Below are positions 12,131 through 24,750 of a stretch of 64,000 bases of DNA, piece by piece (the stretch's first letter is position 1; each line of letters opens with the position of its first letter). The DNA is taken from the NCBI RefSeq assembly GCF_002288925.2, contig NW_022098031.1, forward strand, positions 1,147,159 to 1,211,158, written 5' to 3'. The notes below the pieces were generated by a model, which made no database searches, was not told the origin of the DNA, and saw only the letters and a list, made by a program, of their open reading frames with translations. The position numbers and the translations under genes are program-made. The stretch is from Delphinapterus leucas. Lineage: Eukaryota > Chordata > Mammalia > Artiodactyla > Monodontidae.

Positions 12131-13479
12131 CCAATCAATTTATTTATAAATTCTTGATATAAAAAAATAATCAACTCCTTTCAGTTGATCCCTTGGCTTC
12201 TGAAGAAAGAAAGAAGACTATATGAGAACCTAAAAGAATTTTAACTGAGCTCAGGATTTCACTTTGGGGGTAAGAAAAATTATAACTATATATTTACTAA
12301 CATTTATTTTCTAAACATTGGTTGTTTGTAGGTGTTCCCACTAGTTTTTTTCCAAGCCATTTTTCAAGAGACAAAATGCTAAGTGATATGCTTCTCTTCT
12401 GTCTGCTATCACCAGGGAGTTACAAAAATAAAAATTCATGCATAATAAAAATTTTAGACCTTGACCACTGCTTAGCATTGTCTAATTATATGCGGTATAG
12501 TTGCCTGTTTGATAGCAGATGCTATATGTATCTTGGCATCAACATTATTGTTTACATATTACTAATTCTCCATGAAAAACATCTCTTCACTTTGTACCCC
12601 AGAGGACTCATTATCTCTCCAGAGGCAGATGGAGATTTATATATATAAATTGATAACAGCCCTCTTTACAAAATTAAAGATGTTGGCCAACTCCTTCTTT
12701 GGCAGCTATCCAATTTGCATAATTGCATTTGCCTTTCTAAATTACCCCTGAAGCTTCAGTTGAATAAGGTGTTCTTTTATATTTGCATTTTGAAAAGGCC
12801 TAATCTAATCGTGCTATGGTAAACAGCTGCCCCCAGCTGCCCCTGCCCCCAGCTGCAGTCTCAGACCTGGCTGGTATTGGTGAACTTTCTGTGTGTTGGC
12901 AAATCACTTTGAGAATTTTCCAATCAAAGGAAAGCCATTAGTATTCATGAACTTATGTGAGCAAAGTGTTTAGATTTTGTACAATGTCAACTAGCTATAG
13001 TGAACATTTCTAAGGTAACTTTCCTACAACTCTACTCAGAGTTAATAGCATATTCAATAGGTCTTGCTTACTAAAAATTGTACTTAGAATGGCACTAACA
13101 TAGCAGTCAGGGAAGAGAAGTATGGGTGGGTTTTATTTCTCTGATATCCACCAAAGACTCTAATCTAATGTCATCTAATTTCAAATGTAAATAAACAAGG
13201 AGTCTGAAACTGGAGAAGTGACTCTCATTCTCCAGGACATGCTATACCCATAGTTACCTTCTGAAAAAGCAACCACATGTAACTCCTAATGCAAGATTGG
13301 CTGAGGTTGGTTGCTTGTGATTAGACTACACAGACTTCAACCAACTTCCTCCCCAGAAGCAACTGACTGACTGAACCAAGAGCCTCTTAGGTAGCCTGAA
13401 ACAAAAAATTGGTATGATGGACTCTACATTGGATGGTGGCTAACAATCCTATCAGATGCTCTAGCTTCAGACATTTACA
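12131..13479. other. Unassigned background
   Basis: About 1.35 kb. A small internal repetition of 'gctgcccccagctgcccctg' occurs near 12825-12856. The 108-codon frame at 12322-12648 has no recognisable domain, sits in AT-rich DNA and is probably chance. Confidence 0.4.
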
Positions 13480-15110
13480 TTCATTCAACTTGTATGTATT
13501 GAGGACATACTCTGGGTCAGTCAGGGCATCCAAGTGCTGCGGTATTGAAGAATGGACAGTTGTTTTCCATGCTCATGGAACTTACTAATGGGGAAGTCAA
13601 ATATTAGTCAGATAATCACATGAATGAGCATACATTTATATTCTAACACATGTGCTATGAGGAAGTAAAACAATGCTATGAAAACCTGACCCAACGTGAG
13701 AGGCTCAAGGAAGACTTATCTGAAAAAAAAGTGGCTTGAGCTGAGAAATGAAGGTGAAATAGAGGTAACAAGCTGAAGAATGGGAGAAGAATATTACTAG
13801 TAGAGAGAACAATAGTATTGTGAGACTCTTGTGAGCCCACTAGAAAATCAATCAATCAATCAATGCCACTGGAATGCAGGGATTGAGGAAAGGAGTAGAG
13901 TGAGGTTAAGCTGGAGACATAGATAGAAGCCAAACCACAGAAGCCCTTGAGGGCTATGTTCATTATTTTGGTCTCTATTAAAACAACAATGGTAAGTCCC
14001 TGAAGGGATGGGAGTTGGGCACAGAGAGGAGGGAACGTACTCAAAACTGTACAAAATATTTCTCTGGCTGCACAAGAGCCACAACAAGAGAAGCCGCCAC
14101 AACAAGAGAAGCTACCACAATGAGAAGCCCATGCACTACAATGAAGAGTAGCTCCCGCTCGTCACAACTAGAGAAAACCTGCATGCAGCAACGAAGACCC
14201 AATGCAGCCAAAAATTAATTAATTTTTTTTTTTTTTTAAAAAAAAGAGTGAGTTAGAGATGAGAAAATGAACTCACCAAATAATGAAAACTCTTTAGATT
14301 TAAAGAAATGGAGAAGACTGAAAGGAGCTGGAGAGGGAACATGGGAGTCAAGAAAAGGTTGTTGCTTTTAACATGGAAAATGCATGAACAGGTTTAAATG
14401 TAAATGGAAATAATCCAGTTGAGAAGGATATGCTGAATAAATAGCAGAGTGGAGCTGGAGAGGAGGAATTGATAATGTGAGACTTCTGATAAGGCATGAA
14501 GGGATGAGATTCAAAACACAGGTGAAGAGATTGGCCCTAAATGATCAGAAGACTATATCCTATACTAACACAAGAGGGAAAGAGAAGAACATGGGTAGAG
14601 ATGGAACTGTATGAATTTGGTAGCAGGAAGCTGAGGGAGTTCCCATCTGATGCCTTCTATTTTCTTCAGGAAGTAGGAGGTGAAGTCATCTGCTGAGAAT
14701 GAGGAGTTAAGAATATTTAAAGTTTGACTAGAATGTAGAATGTTTAAAACAATTTTTGAAAATACAGGGAGAGAATTTACCAGGGAAACATGGAAGAATT
14801 GGCAGACTTAAAGAATCCAAGGTGTTGGAACCAATCTGTCTGATAAGTGACTTTTTGGCAGTGCCAGGCTGTTCTGTTGTAGGTATAGAGAACGCACATA
14901 GATGCAGTCATCCAGAGTTGGGCTTTTGTCAGATAAATTTAAAAAATCAGTGTTTAAGAGATGAAGGTACAAGGTAGTTAAAAGTATTGGTGAGAGTGTC
15001 ATTCAAATAAAGGACTGTGGGATCTAAATTAAACAATGATGGTGAAAAAATGAAAAAAGATAAGAAGGTGGGAGCTGATGGACTGGGAGAAAGTAAAGGG
15101 GCTACCACAT
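13480..15110 (-). repeat. L2 LINE relic, interrupted by a SINE
   Basis: A long minus-strand L2 with its 3' end at about 13480 ('attcaacttgtatgtattga'). It continues through 'gaaaacctgacccaacgtga', 'gccaaaccacagaagccc' and, after the SINE at 14066-14246, 'aaggttgttgcttttaacat' and 'gtcatctgctgagaatgag'. Nothing is left open. An (AATC)n run sits at about 13845-13862. Confidence 0.72.
14066..14246 (+). mobile_element. CHR SINE, 5'-truncated long type
   Basis: Only the 3' body is present: repeated 'ccacaacaagagaagc' units, 'atgcactacaatgaagagta', 'gacccaatgcagccaaaaat', then a T-rich and A-rich tail. The tRNA-like head is missing. Confidence 0.85.
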
Positions 15111-15262
15111 TAGAGCAATACTTCTCAGATCTGAGGATCTTGTTAATATACAGAATATGATTCAAGTCTGGAGGGGGGACCTGAGATTCAGCATTTCTAA
15201 CGAGTTCCAAGTTAATGTGATGCTGCTAGTCTAAGGACCAGACTTTGAGTAGCAAGGCATTA
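15111..15262 (-). mobile_element. MER5A-like hAT-Charlie MITE
   Basis: Non-autonomous DNA transposon relic. The right part reads 'ttctaacgagttccaagtta' and 'tgctgctagtctaaggacc', ending 'actttgagtagcaag', the reverse complement of the MER5A 5' end. The left end reads 'caatacttctcagatctgag'. Confidence 0.78.
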
Positions 15263-18236
15263 GAAGTTCAAAGAGGATCAAAAGTAGTTTTGAATTTGAG
15301 AATATGAGAGAGAAAGAGAATGAATCACAAGAAAGCAGAAGCAATGGGGAAAAAGCAGTGGACAATGTATCAGAAAAAGAAAGAAGCAGAAACCAAGGAA
15401 AGCTGAGGCATTAAAATTTGAGAGGACCAATGGATGCCCACTTCTGTCGGTGGGCAAATGACAAGGTTACCAAAGATGCTATTAGATCACTAGAGCTACA
15501 GTAGCTGAACACCGAACAATGAAGAATGAGATTCCATAAAGGACACTCTGTACAGCTGCTAAGGAGGCTCCCTTTATTGCTGTTCATCTCCTCACATCTT
15601 TCCAGAATATCCCCATTCACATGACGTTGCCTAAATGACTCTGTCTTGGTCACCTGAGCAAATCTAACTAAAGGAGATGCATTGCTGTCCTGGTCAGCTA
15701 GGTTGTAGTTCAGTGTGGGAAGGATACCCACACTATTACTAGGAAAGCAAAAAGGCAAGACTGGTCTTTAAAAACAACTATTTGAATTAGAATTTTAAGA
15801 TGAAATTCCTAGAGTCCCAAAATATAGGGTAGGTGATTAAAAAGAAAAAAATTGGAGTGTTTTGGAGTTAAACATATGTGAACAGTTAAGGAAGGGAAAA
15901 AGAAACTGTTAGAACTTCTAGAAAGAAAGATCCTACTCTGACTTAAGAGAAGACTTTTAAATCTACAGGGTTCAAATGAGATTATCTAACCTTAGACTCA
16001 GGTGATATAGATGGGTCCACAAAATCCATTTTTCTATCCCTGCCTATGAGCCAACTGTTCCCGAGAAATTGTAACTTGCCTTCTAAATAGTTCCTGAGTA
16101 AGCAGCTAAAGATTCCCTCAAATGCTGAGGGGAATCAACCACCTGGGCTTGTATTCAAACAACAACAAAATAATAAAAATGATAAATGAAAATAATATTT
16201 GTCATTCAAAGTGAATTGATCCAACTCAAGCTTAGGAGAAAAAACAAGGTCAGATTAAACAAATACTGATAATATTTCATTTTATTGTTAAAATGTGTAC
16301 TTAATGTCTGATTTTCTTTAAATCTTGTTCTGTGTAATGACTCTTCTTTGGAAATGTGGTGATTAGATACTAGCAAATGTTTGTTCTGAAGACAGAGTTC
16401 TAACTTTTATGGAAGGGAAACAACAATTGAACAGATAAACATGCTACAACCATAACTTCAAACCATACTTCAAAACTTAAACTCTCTAGATCACAAGCAA
16501 GCCCCCTTACATAGACACAGGTAAGTAATAGTGTATATAATAAGCAGCAATGTCATAAGTTTTCCGGAAGAGTATTTAGGAAGTAGCGAGCAGCACTGTG
16601 TTAACTGCCCTTGCAAACCTGAAATCTCTAATGAGATGACAAATGGCACAAACATAAGAGGAGTTATTTGCTATTCAACATTAGCTTAATTGCATCAACC
16701 TGAATAAATGAGAAATACAGTCATGTCTGGCACCATGACCCACTGGTAAACATGGGAAGCAACAGGTTTTTCTGAAACTACAAATCACATAAGCTACACA
16801 AATGCCCATTCCCTGGTTAGTCTTGTACACCTGTATATTTTTGGACAGAAGTCACTATTTAATATAAACCAGAAATTTATTCCTTAATAAGTATAACAGT
16901 ACTTGAAGCTGGCCACAGATGATTCTGGGAAGAATATCTGTGGTAGCTGGGCAAAAAGGAGCTGATTACCTAGATTCTTGCATACATGAAAAATTTGATT
17001 GTCGTAACTACTCAGCCCAGTTTAGGAAGAAAAGCTTGTCAATATCATCAAGTGAGTTAGTTCTTTGTTAAATTAGAGAGACCTTACCTTGGCAGAAGAC
17101 TAGACACATGACATTCTCAGTGCTGCGTTAGTCATTGTGTAATGGCATCACTCATTTCCAGGGGATTCACTGATATAAAGTTTAATCTAAAAGAAAAAAA
17201 AATTTTAAGGGCAGAAGTCTACCCTAAAATGAAAAAGCTGCAGGTTTAGTAGGTTTGGGGCACGAAGATACAGAAGAAAACACTTACTGGCTCTCTCTCT
17301 TGCTCCATTTCTTACATATGATTCAAAATAATCACTATGCTTTTTGTTTGGTGGCTTTTGCTTTTTAACCTCTTAATAAATTACCTGATGCTTTAGCTCA
17401 TCATGTACCCAAAATAGGGATCATAAATCAAAATACCTACAGGGGTTAGGCAGATAAAGCAAAGGAGTTAGGTCATTTTTCTGTCAAGTTTAAGAAAATA
17501 TGCAGTGGTGAGAACTTGGCAACTTGTACAGTACATGACCCATTGAAGGGTCTTAGTATTTACTTACCTGCACTCAGTTGTCACATGCAGAAATGCAGGC
17601 TGAGTGTTGCCAGATGTTCCAACTTTTCAAGATAAACTATAAATCTGAATTTTTATGTGCTGTCTCCTGGATATTAAATTTGGCAACAATTCGAACATTG
17701 TTTGGAAATGCATGCAGACTCCTAACTGAGATGGTTTAGTGAGTTCATAAATTACCACGCCCTCTTTGTTCCAAACCCTCAGCCATGATTGGAAATGCAT
17801 AAAAAGGTAAACGCATTAAGACATTAGCTGGGTGCAAAATCAAGATAAATATCTCCACAGGCCAGGAACAGAACAGGAAGGCCATGCGGTAAGCAAGACT
17901 CAGGCAGATGAGCAGCCAGAGCCACGCACCCTGCCTGAGGCTGCAGCTGGGTGGGAAATACCACGCAGGTATAGGATGCTTAAAAAACAACTCACTTGCT
18001 GCTAGGGGCTGTGGTTTATTAGGAAGTATTGGATCTGAGAAAAGAGGAGAAAAAAGACACAGTCTTAAGACCAGAAACTGATTCAAAGACCCCCTAGCTC
18101 CATAACTATATTTGTACTATCCCCAATACTACTGTGGATCAGGAGCCCCAAAACAAAACAACTTTAGAGACTTTATCCATTTTGACTACCAAACCAATAT
18201 GATAATGCCCTAATCACACAAGCTTTTTCATTAATA
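15263..18236. other. Largest unassigned stretch
   Basis: Nearly 3 kb where I see no clear repeat. 15263-15420 is purine-rich and may be more degraded L2. Two minus-strand frames are the longest here: 15411-15758 (115 codons) and 17745-18086 (113 codons). Neither has a recognisable domain. The second has two hydrophobic stretches. There is no visible CpG island, splice-site-supported exon or RNA gene. Confidence 0.4.
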
Positions 18237-19375
18237 TACTCAATTATTTACTCAACAACTATTTATCGAGCAGCATGACATGCTAGGCAGTATTCTCGGT
18301 GCTGGAGACAAAGGAATGAACAAAACAAAGTCCCGGCATATTCTAACTGCAGGGGAGGGGGCGGTGTGGGAAACAGATGGCAAATACACAGAAGAATATA
18401 TAATATGTCAGATGGTAAAAGTATTGTACTATGAAGAAAAAGTAAAGTAATGTAAGGAGGAAGAAGAGCACCAAAGTGGAAAGAAGTTCTTTTATAGAGA
18501 GTGCCGGAGAAGAACCAGTGAGAAGGTGAGATTTGAAGGAGTCAGCCATATAGATATGCAGGGGACAAGTGTCCAAGGCAGATGGCACAAGAAGTTCAAA
18601 GGCTTTAAGGCAGGAGCACATGTTCAAAGAACAGCAAGGAAACTAGTGTGACAAGAGTGGAGTGAGCAAAGAAGAGAGGTAAAAGCAAAGGTTGGAACTG
18701 GAGCAGAAGCCCAGTTAGATCACATAGAGCCTTCTATACCATTTAAGTTCTTTGGCTTTTACTCCAAGTGAGATGAGAGGCCACTGGAGGATTTTGAGGA
18801 GATGGGGGATATAATGTGACTTATATATTGAAAAATCAGTACAACAGCCTTGTTGAGAAAAGACTGGAGTGAAATGTGTAACGAGGCAAGGAAACAAATT
18901 AGAAACCTATTCAAGTAATCCAGGCCAGAGATGATGATGGTTCAGACCAAGGTGAAAGCAGTGGAGCTGGTGATAAGTGGTTGAAATATGAATATATGTT
19001 GAATAGAGATAAGAGGATTGCTGTTAGATGGAATGGGGAGTGTAAAAGAAAGACGAAAGTCAAAAATGACTCCAGATTTTTTGGCCTCCTGGAAGCCAGC
19101 TGGAAGAATGATATTGCCATTTACTGAAACTGGAAAGTATGTGGAGAGGTTATGTTTGAGGTTGGCAGTTAGGTGAGAATAGAGCTGGAGGTTTGGGACA
19201 TGTTAAGTCTGTGCTATAAAGAAGATATCCAAGTGGAAATTTCAAGTAGGAATCCCAAGTGAGAGGTGCAGGCTACAGATAGAAATTTAGGAGTCGTCAG
19301 AGGAATCCTGAAATTTGTATCCATGAGACTAGATGAGATCAGTGAAGGAGAGCATGTAGATTTATCCATCAGTTC

Positions 19376-19770
19376 ATGCAGCACACTCCAGCCATACAGT
19401 TTGAGAAGAGTTTAACAAAGGGTCTATTTTAATGGCATGGCAGATTTTAGGGTAAAGAACAAGGTATAATGCACTACCCTAATAGCAGGAAGCCTAAAGG
19501 GGTAAAGGGAGGGAGGAGTTACGGGGAACACAGAGGAGGCGGCTGAAGGGAAAGGGCCCCCTGACAAGAGCTGTAACCTTTAGTCGAGGGAGGTTAACAC
19601 AGCAGTTAGGAGGATAGAGGAATAAATACCCCAACTCCACTCTTTTCCCAACCTCCAAGAGGAAGAAAAGGGCCAGGGAATCTGTTGATACAGTGTACTC
19701 AAATCACCTCTTAGGGCACAAATCAAAGAAGAGGAGAAGGCAAATGTGGAGAGGCAAATGAAAGATATTC
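19376..19770 (-). repeat. Ancient mammalian repeat, family not named (copy 2)
   Basis: Second member of the family at 3140-3665: 'gagtttaacaaagggtc', 'gaataaataccccaactc', 'cttagggcacaaatc', ending near 'agatattcagcacaac'. It interrupts the L2 copy and is therefore younger than it. The strand is uncertain. Confidence 0.5.
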
Positions 19771-19849
19771 AGCACAACAGACAAAGAAGAGACCCAAGAA
19801 CTGAGTCCTGAAGAATTCCCATTTGAGAGATCAAACAGATGAGTGTGGT

Positions 19850-20225
19850 AGGCATAATTGTAAAATAGCCCTTATGATTTCTTCCCCTTGGTGTTCATGC
19901 CCTGCATAATTCCCACTCCTTGAGTGTGGGACAAGACCTGTGACATATTTCTAGTCAATAGAATATGGCCACAGTCAAGGTATCTGAGATGTAATTAAGA
20001 TCCAAAATCAATTTCTTCTGAGTTAATCAAAAGGGAGATCATCTGGTGGGTTTGACTTAATCAGATGAAAAGACATAAGGTGAAGGTGGCTGGGCTCTCC
20101 CTGAGGTCAGAGATCCTTATGGTCTTGATGAAGTAAGCAGCCATGTTGGAGATGCCCATATGGCAAGGAATTCTGGGTGGTCTTCCAGCACCTGAGCATG
20201 CTCTTCAGCTGACAACCAGCAAAAA
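19850..20225 (+). repeat. MLT1-like ERVL-MaLR LTR fragment
   Basis: Begins 'tgtggtaggcataattgtaa' and continues with 'tgtgacatatttctagtcaa', 'gagatgtaattaagatcc' and 'agcagccatgttggagatgc', resembling old MLT1 LTRs. No internal retroviral sequence is attached. Diverged; the family call is by eye only. Confidence 0.5.
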
Positions 20226-20889
20226 GCCATGATCTTCAATCATATAGCCAAGAAAGTGGCATCCCAGAAGTAAACTGAAGAAAATATTTCAAGAGAGTAA
20301 TCCATTGTAAAAAAAATGCTTCTGAGAGTTCATGTAAGATGATAACAGAGAGCTGATCATTAGAATTCAACAACATGGAGTTAACTGGTAGGTTTAGCAC
20401 ATAAGTGAGGACAAAAGCCTGATTGAAATGGTTCCAAGAGAGCATCGGGGGGGAAAGAAGTGAGCTGGTGACCATAAGTAAATTTTTCAATAAGTTTTGC
20501 TATTATGAGAAGCAAAGAAACATGGCAGTAGCTAGAGAAGACTGTGTAGTCTAGAGGAGGTGCTTTCACAATAAGAGCTGTTGTATCACTTTTGAATACT
20601 CACTTGGTATTATCAAATAAAAAGGATAAATTATTGATGTAGGGAAGAGAGGGAGACTGCTAGAATTATGTCCTTAAATAGGCAAGAAGGGATAGGAATT
20701 AATGCAAAAGTGGAATTAGACTTGGAGAGAAATAAGGACTGCATACAAAACAATGAGAGGAGTCAGATTATTTGGGTTCAGATACGAAAACTAAAGATAG
20801 TGTGAGAACAGAAAAGAACAATCTCACTCATAAACATTTATGCAAATATTCTAAATTAAATACTAGAAAGTTAAATCCAACCATGTATT

Positions 20890-23252
20890 CTTTAAACATT
20901 TTTGAGGAGATGTAATTCACATATCATAAAATTCACAATTTTAAGTGTACAATTCAGTCGGTTTTAATATATTCACAAAGTTGTGCAACCTCTACAACTT
21001 CTAGAACATTTTCATCACCCCAATAAGAAATCCCATATCATAAGCAGTCACCCCCAGCCCCTACTCCCAGCCCCTGGAAACCACTGATCTACTTTCTATC
21101 TCTATGAATTTGCCTATTCTGGACATTCGCTACTATCCTTATGTGATTGTCTTCTCTCATTTAACATAATGTTTTCAAGGTTCATCCATTGCTACTGATA
21201 CTTGATGCAGCAAGTATCTTTTCCTCTGCTGAATAATATTCTGTTATATGGTTATGCCACATTTGTTTATCCATTCCTCAGCTGATGAACATTTGGTTTG
21301 TTTCCACTTTGGGGCTATTATGAGTAATACTACTATGAACATTTATGAACGAATTTTTGGGTGGACATATGTTTTCAATGTCTATATACCTAGGAGTAAA
21401 ACTGTTGAATCATATAGTAACTCTTATATATAACTTTTTGAGGACCAGCCAAACTCTTTTGCAAAGAGGCTGCACCATTTTACTTTCCCACTAGAAATGT
21501 GCAGGTGTTCAAGTTTCTCTGCATTCTCATCAACACTTATTATTGCTCATCTTTTCTATTATAGCCATCCTAGTGCATGTGAAGTGGTATTTCATTGTGG
21601 TTTGATTTGTATTTCTCTAATGACTAGTGATTTTTATCATCTTTCCATATGCTTTTTGGCCATTTATATCTTCTTTAGAGAAATGTCTATTCAAATCTTA
21701 TGCCCATTTTTTAATTGGGTCATCTGTCTCTTTATTGTCGCTTTGTAAGCGTTCTTTTTTTAAAATATTTATTTATTTGGTTGCACTGGGCCTTCACTGT
21801 GGCAGGAGGGCTCCTTAGTTGCAGCTCGTGGGCTACTTAGCTGCAGCAGGTGGGCTCCTTTTGGTTGCAGCTCAAGGGCTCCTTAGTTGCAGCTCACCAG
21901 CTCCTTAGTTGCAGCATGTGGACTCCTTAATTGTGGCATGTGGGCTCCTTAGTTGTGGCATGCGGGCTCCTTAGTTGTGGCATGCAAACTCAGTTGCATC
22001 ATGCACATGGGATCTAGTTCCCTAACCAGGAATTGAACCCGGGCTCCCTGCATTAGGAGTGTGGAGTCTTAACCACTGTGCCACCAGGGAATTCCCTATA
22101 AGCGTTCTTTATGTATTCTGAATACTAATCCCTTATTATAAATATAATTTACAAATATCTTCCTCCATTCTGTGGTTTATCTTATCACTTTCTCAAAAAT
22201 GTCTTTTAAAGCTCAAAAGTTTTTAAGTTGATGCATTCCATTTTTTCTTTCATTGCTTATGTTTTGGTGTCATGTCTAAGAAACCATTACCTAATTCAAG
22301 GTCACAATATTTATTTCTATGTTTTATTCTATGAGTTTTATGATTTTAGGTCTTATTTGTAGATCACTGACTCATTTTTAATTTTTGTGTATGTTGTAAG
22401 GTAGGGTTCCAATGTCGTTCTTTTACATGTGGATATCCACTTGTCACAGCAGCATCTGTTGAAAACACCATTCTTTCTTTATTGAGTTGCCTTGACACCC
22501 TTGTCAAAAATCAATTGATCCTAAATGGAAGGATTTATATCTATATTCTCAATTCTATTCCATTGATCTATATGTCTATCCTTATGCCAGTACCACACTG
22601 CCTTGAGTACTACAGTTTTGTAGTAAATTTTGAAATCAGGAAATGTGAGTCTCCAACTTTGTTCTTTTTCAAGATTGGCTTGGCTAGTCTGGGACCCTTA
22701 TATTTATGCATAATTTTAGGATTAGTTTGTCAATTTCTTTTTTTAAAAAAGCAGCTGGAATTTTGATAAGGATTGTATTGAATCTGTGGATCAGATTTGG
22801 GGAGTATTCCCATCTTAATAAGTCCTCCAATCCTTCAGCAAAAGATAACTTTTCATTTACTTAGATATTCCTTAGTTTCTTTCAAAAATCCTTTATAGTA
22901 TTCAGTGTATAAGTATTGAACTTCTTTTGTAAACTTTATTCCTAATTGTTTTATTCTTTTTGATGCTATTGTAAATGGAATTATTTTAATTTCCTTTTTA
23001 ATTGTTCATTGCTGGGTATATAGAAATACAATTGATTTTTGTATATTGATCTTATACCCTGAAACCTTGCTGAACTCACTTATTAGCTCTAATAGATTTT
23101 TCTCTTAGCATGAATTCCTTACGATTTCTGTATATAATATCATCATCTGCAGGTATAATTTTACCTCTTCCTTTCCAATCTGGATGCCTTTTATTTCTTT
23201 TGCCTAATTGCCCTGACTAGAACCTCCAGTACAGTATTGAATAGAAGTGAAC
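20890..23252 (-). repeat. L1M ORF2/3' relic, interrupted by a SINE
   Basis: Minus-strand L1 of L1M age, about 2 kb without its insert. 20890-21745 covers the 3' end ('ttgaggagatgtaattcaca', 'atcccatatcataag', 'ggttcatccattgctactga'). 22111-23252 continues upstream through ORF2 ('ttgacacccttgtcaaaaat', 'tatgccagtaccacactgcc', 'accctgaaaccttgctgaac'). Short frames at 21248-21818 and 22482-22766 are fragments on the antisense strand. Confidence 0.88.
21758..22098 (-). mobile_element. CHR SINE (long type) with an expanded 22-bp internal repeat
   Basis: Minus-strand SINE ending 'gtgccaccagggaattccc', with a 12-bp TSD 'taagcgttcttt' at 21746-21757 and 22099-22110. Its body holds about nine tandem units of roughly 22 bp ('ggctccttagttgyrgcatg' type) over 21808-22004, more regular than in the other copies. 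It splits the L1M. Confidence 0.9.
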
Positions 23253-23982
23253 CATGTATTTTTTTAATTAACTAATTAATTTTATTGAAGCATAGTTGAT
23301 TTATAATGTTGTGTTAGTTTTAGGTGTACAGCAAAGTGATTCAGTTATACATACATATATATCTATTTTTTTAGATTCTTTTCCCTTATAGTTTATTACA
23401 AAATATTGAGAATAGTTCCCTGTGCTATATAGTAGGTCTTTGTTGGTTATCTATTTTATATATAGTAGTGTGTACATGTTAATCCCAAACTCCTAATTTA
23501 TCCCTCCCCCACTTTTCCCTTTGGTAACCGTAAGTTTGTCTTCTATGTCTGTGGGTCTTTTTCTATTTTGTAGGAACTCATGTCCATTTGTATTATTTTT
23601 TTTTTAGATTCCACATATAAGTGACATCATATATTTGTCTTTGGCTTACTTCACTTAGTATGATAATCTCTAGGTCCATGGATGTTGCTGCAAATGGCAT
23701 TATTTCATTCTTTCTTATGGCTGAGTAATATTCCATTGCAAACAATTGCCACATCTTCTTTATCTATTCATCTGTCGATGGACATTTAGGTTGCTTCCAT
23801 GTCTTGGTATTGTAAATAGTGTTGCAATGAACACTGGGGTGCACATATCTTTTCAAATTATGGTTTTCTGCAGATAGATGCCACGAGTGGTATTGCTGGA
23901 TCATATGGTAGCTCTATTTTTAGTTTTTTAAGGAACCTCCATACTGTTTTCCATAGTGGCTATACCAATTTACATGCCCTTT
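23253..23982 (-). mobile_element. 5'-truncated L1, older cetartiodactyl subfamily
   Basis: Reverse complement of the L1 3' end also seen at 26086-27131 and 42653-43738: 'attgaagcatagttgattta', 'ggtgtacagcaaagtgattc', 'ccctgtgctatatagtaggt' and 'ttccattgcaaacaattgcc', stopping at 'ccatagtggctataccaatt'. About 730 bp, placed directly at the end of the L1M. No clear TSD found. Confidence 0.88.
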
Positions 23983-24114
23983 AAAATTCACAATCAAACA
24001 TGATTTATCTCAGGAACTTAAAGGCCATTACATATAATAATATAAATTAAAGTAATATATTGAATGAGAAATTTCAAATGACCAATTCAGTATATTTACA
24101 TAAGGAACACAGTA

Positions 24115-24335
24115 TCATGCTTGCTATGTGCCAGATGGTTGTAAGCACTTTACAAGTATTAACTCATTGAATCTTTACAATAACCCTATGATTAGGTGCT
24201 ATCATCCCCTCTATTACACATGAGGAAATCAAGCCAGAGTTAATTTCTCCAATATAACACAGCAGTAAGTAACACAGCTAGAACTTAAACCCAGGCAGAT
24301 TGGTCCAGAGCCCTATCTCATAACCACCTGGAATG
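24115..24335 (-). repeat. MIR SINE
   Basis: Reverse-oriented: 'tgctatgtgccagatggttg', 'gtattaactcattgaatc', 'cacatgaggaaatcaagc', 'acttaaacccaggcagattg' and 'ctcataaccacctgga'. Confidence 0.87.
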
Positions 24336-24369
24336 CTGACTCACACATATATTTATTCATCAAGTAGCT

Positions 24370-24750
24370 TAATGATGAAATTTGAGAAGCATTCTTTTAA
24401 ATGTCAGGAAAAAGATAGGGATGCCAGCTATCACTGCTTCTACTGAACACTTTAGTGTAAGTTCTAATAAATGCAAGTCAATAAAATTTTTTGGCATAAT
24501 AATTGGAAAGAAAGAGATGTGTCATTATTTGTGGAAAATATGGTTGTCTACACAGAAAATTCAATAGCCTCTATATTCAGCCATTATGAATAAAAGAGTA
24601 ACCTACAAAAGTTGATGACATGTTCCTAAGCACCAGTAATAATCCATTAGATAATATAACAAAAAATATTCCATTCAAAACAAATACTATAAGATTTCTA
24701 AGAATAGATCTAACAAAAGTTAAACAAGTAGGGGAGTGAAGTGTTTGAGA
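24370..24750 (+). repeat. L1M ORF2 fragment
   Basis: 'agggatgccagctatcactg', 'ggcataataattggaaagaa', 'ttgtctacacagaaaattca' and 'aacaaaaaatattccattca' follow the L1 reverse-transcriptase region after the catalytic motif, with an internal deletion. Confidence 0.7.

Larger units (their letters stand above)
18237..20820 (-). repeat. Long L2 LINE relic with two nested insertions
   Basis: Minus-strand L2 with its 3' end at about 18237 ('caacaactatttatcgagca') and about 1.8 kb of L2 in order: 'gaacagcaaggaaactagtg', 'ttggcttttactccaagtga', 'attcaagtaatccaggccag', 'tggcctcctggaagccagct', 'gaactgagtcctgaagaatt' and 'acaaaagcctgattgaaatg'. Two later insertions split it, an unnamed repeat at 19376-19770 and an MLT1-like LTR at 19850-20225. 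All frames are broken. Confidence 0.78.

Noticed and set aside
19850..20225. Intact endogenous retrovirus
   Set aside because: Only LTR-like fragments here, at 37260-37830 and at 42440-42627; no gag, pol or env sequence seen.
21808..22004. CRISPR-like array of regular 22-bp units
   Set aside because: Direct tandem units without unique spacers, inside a SINE in a mammalian genome.
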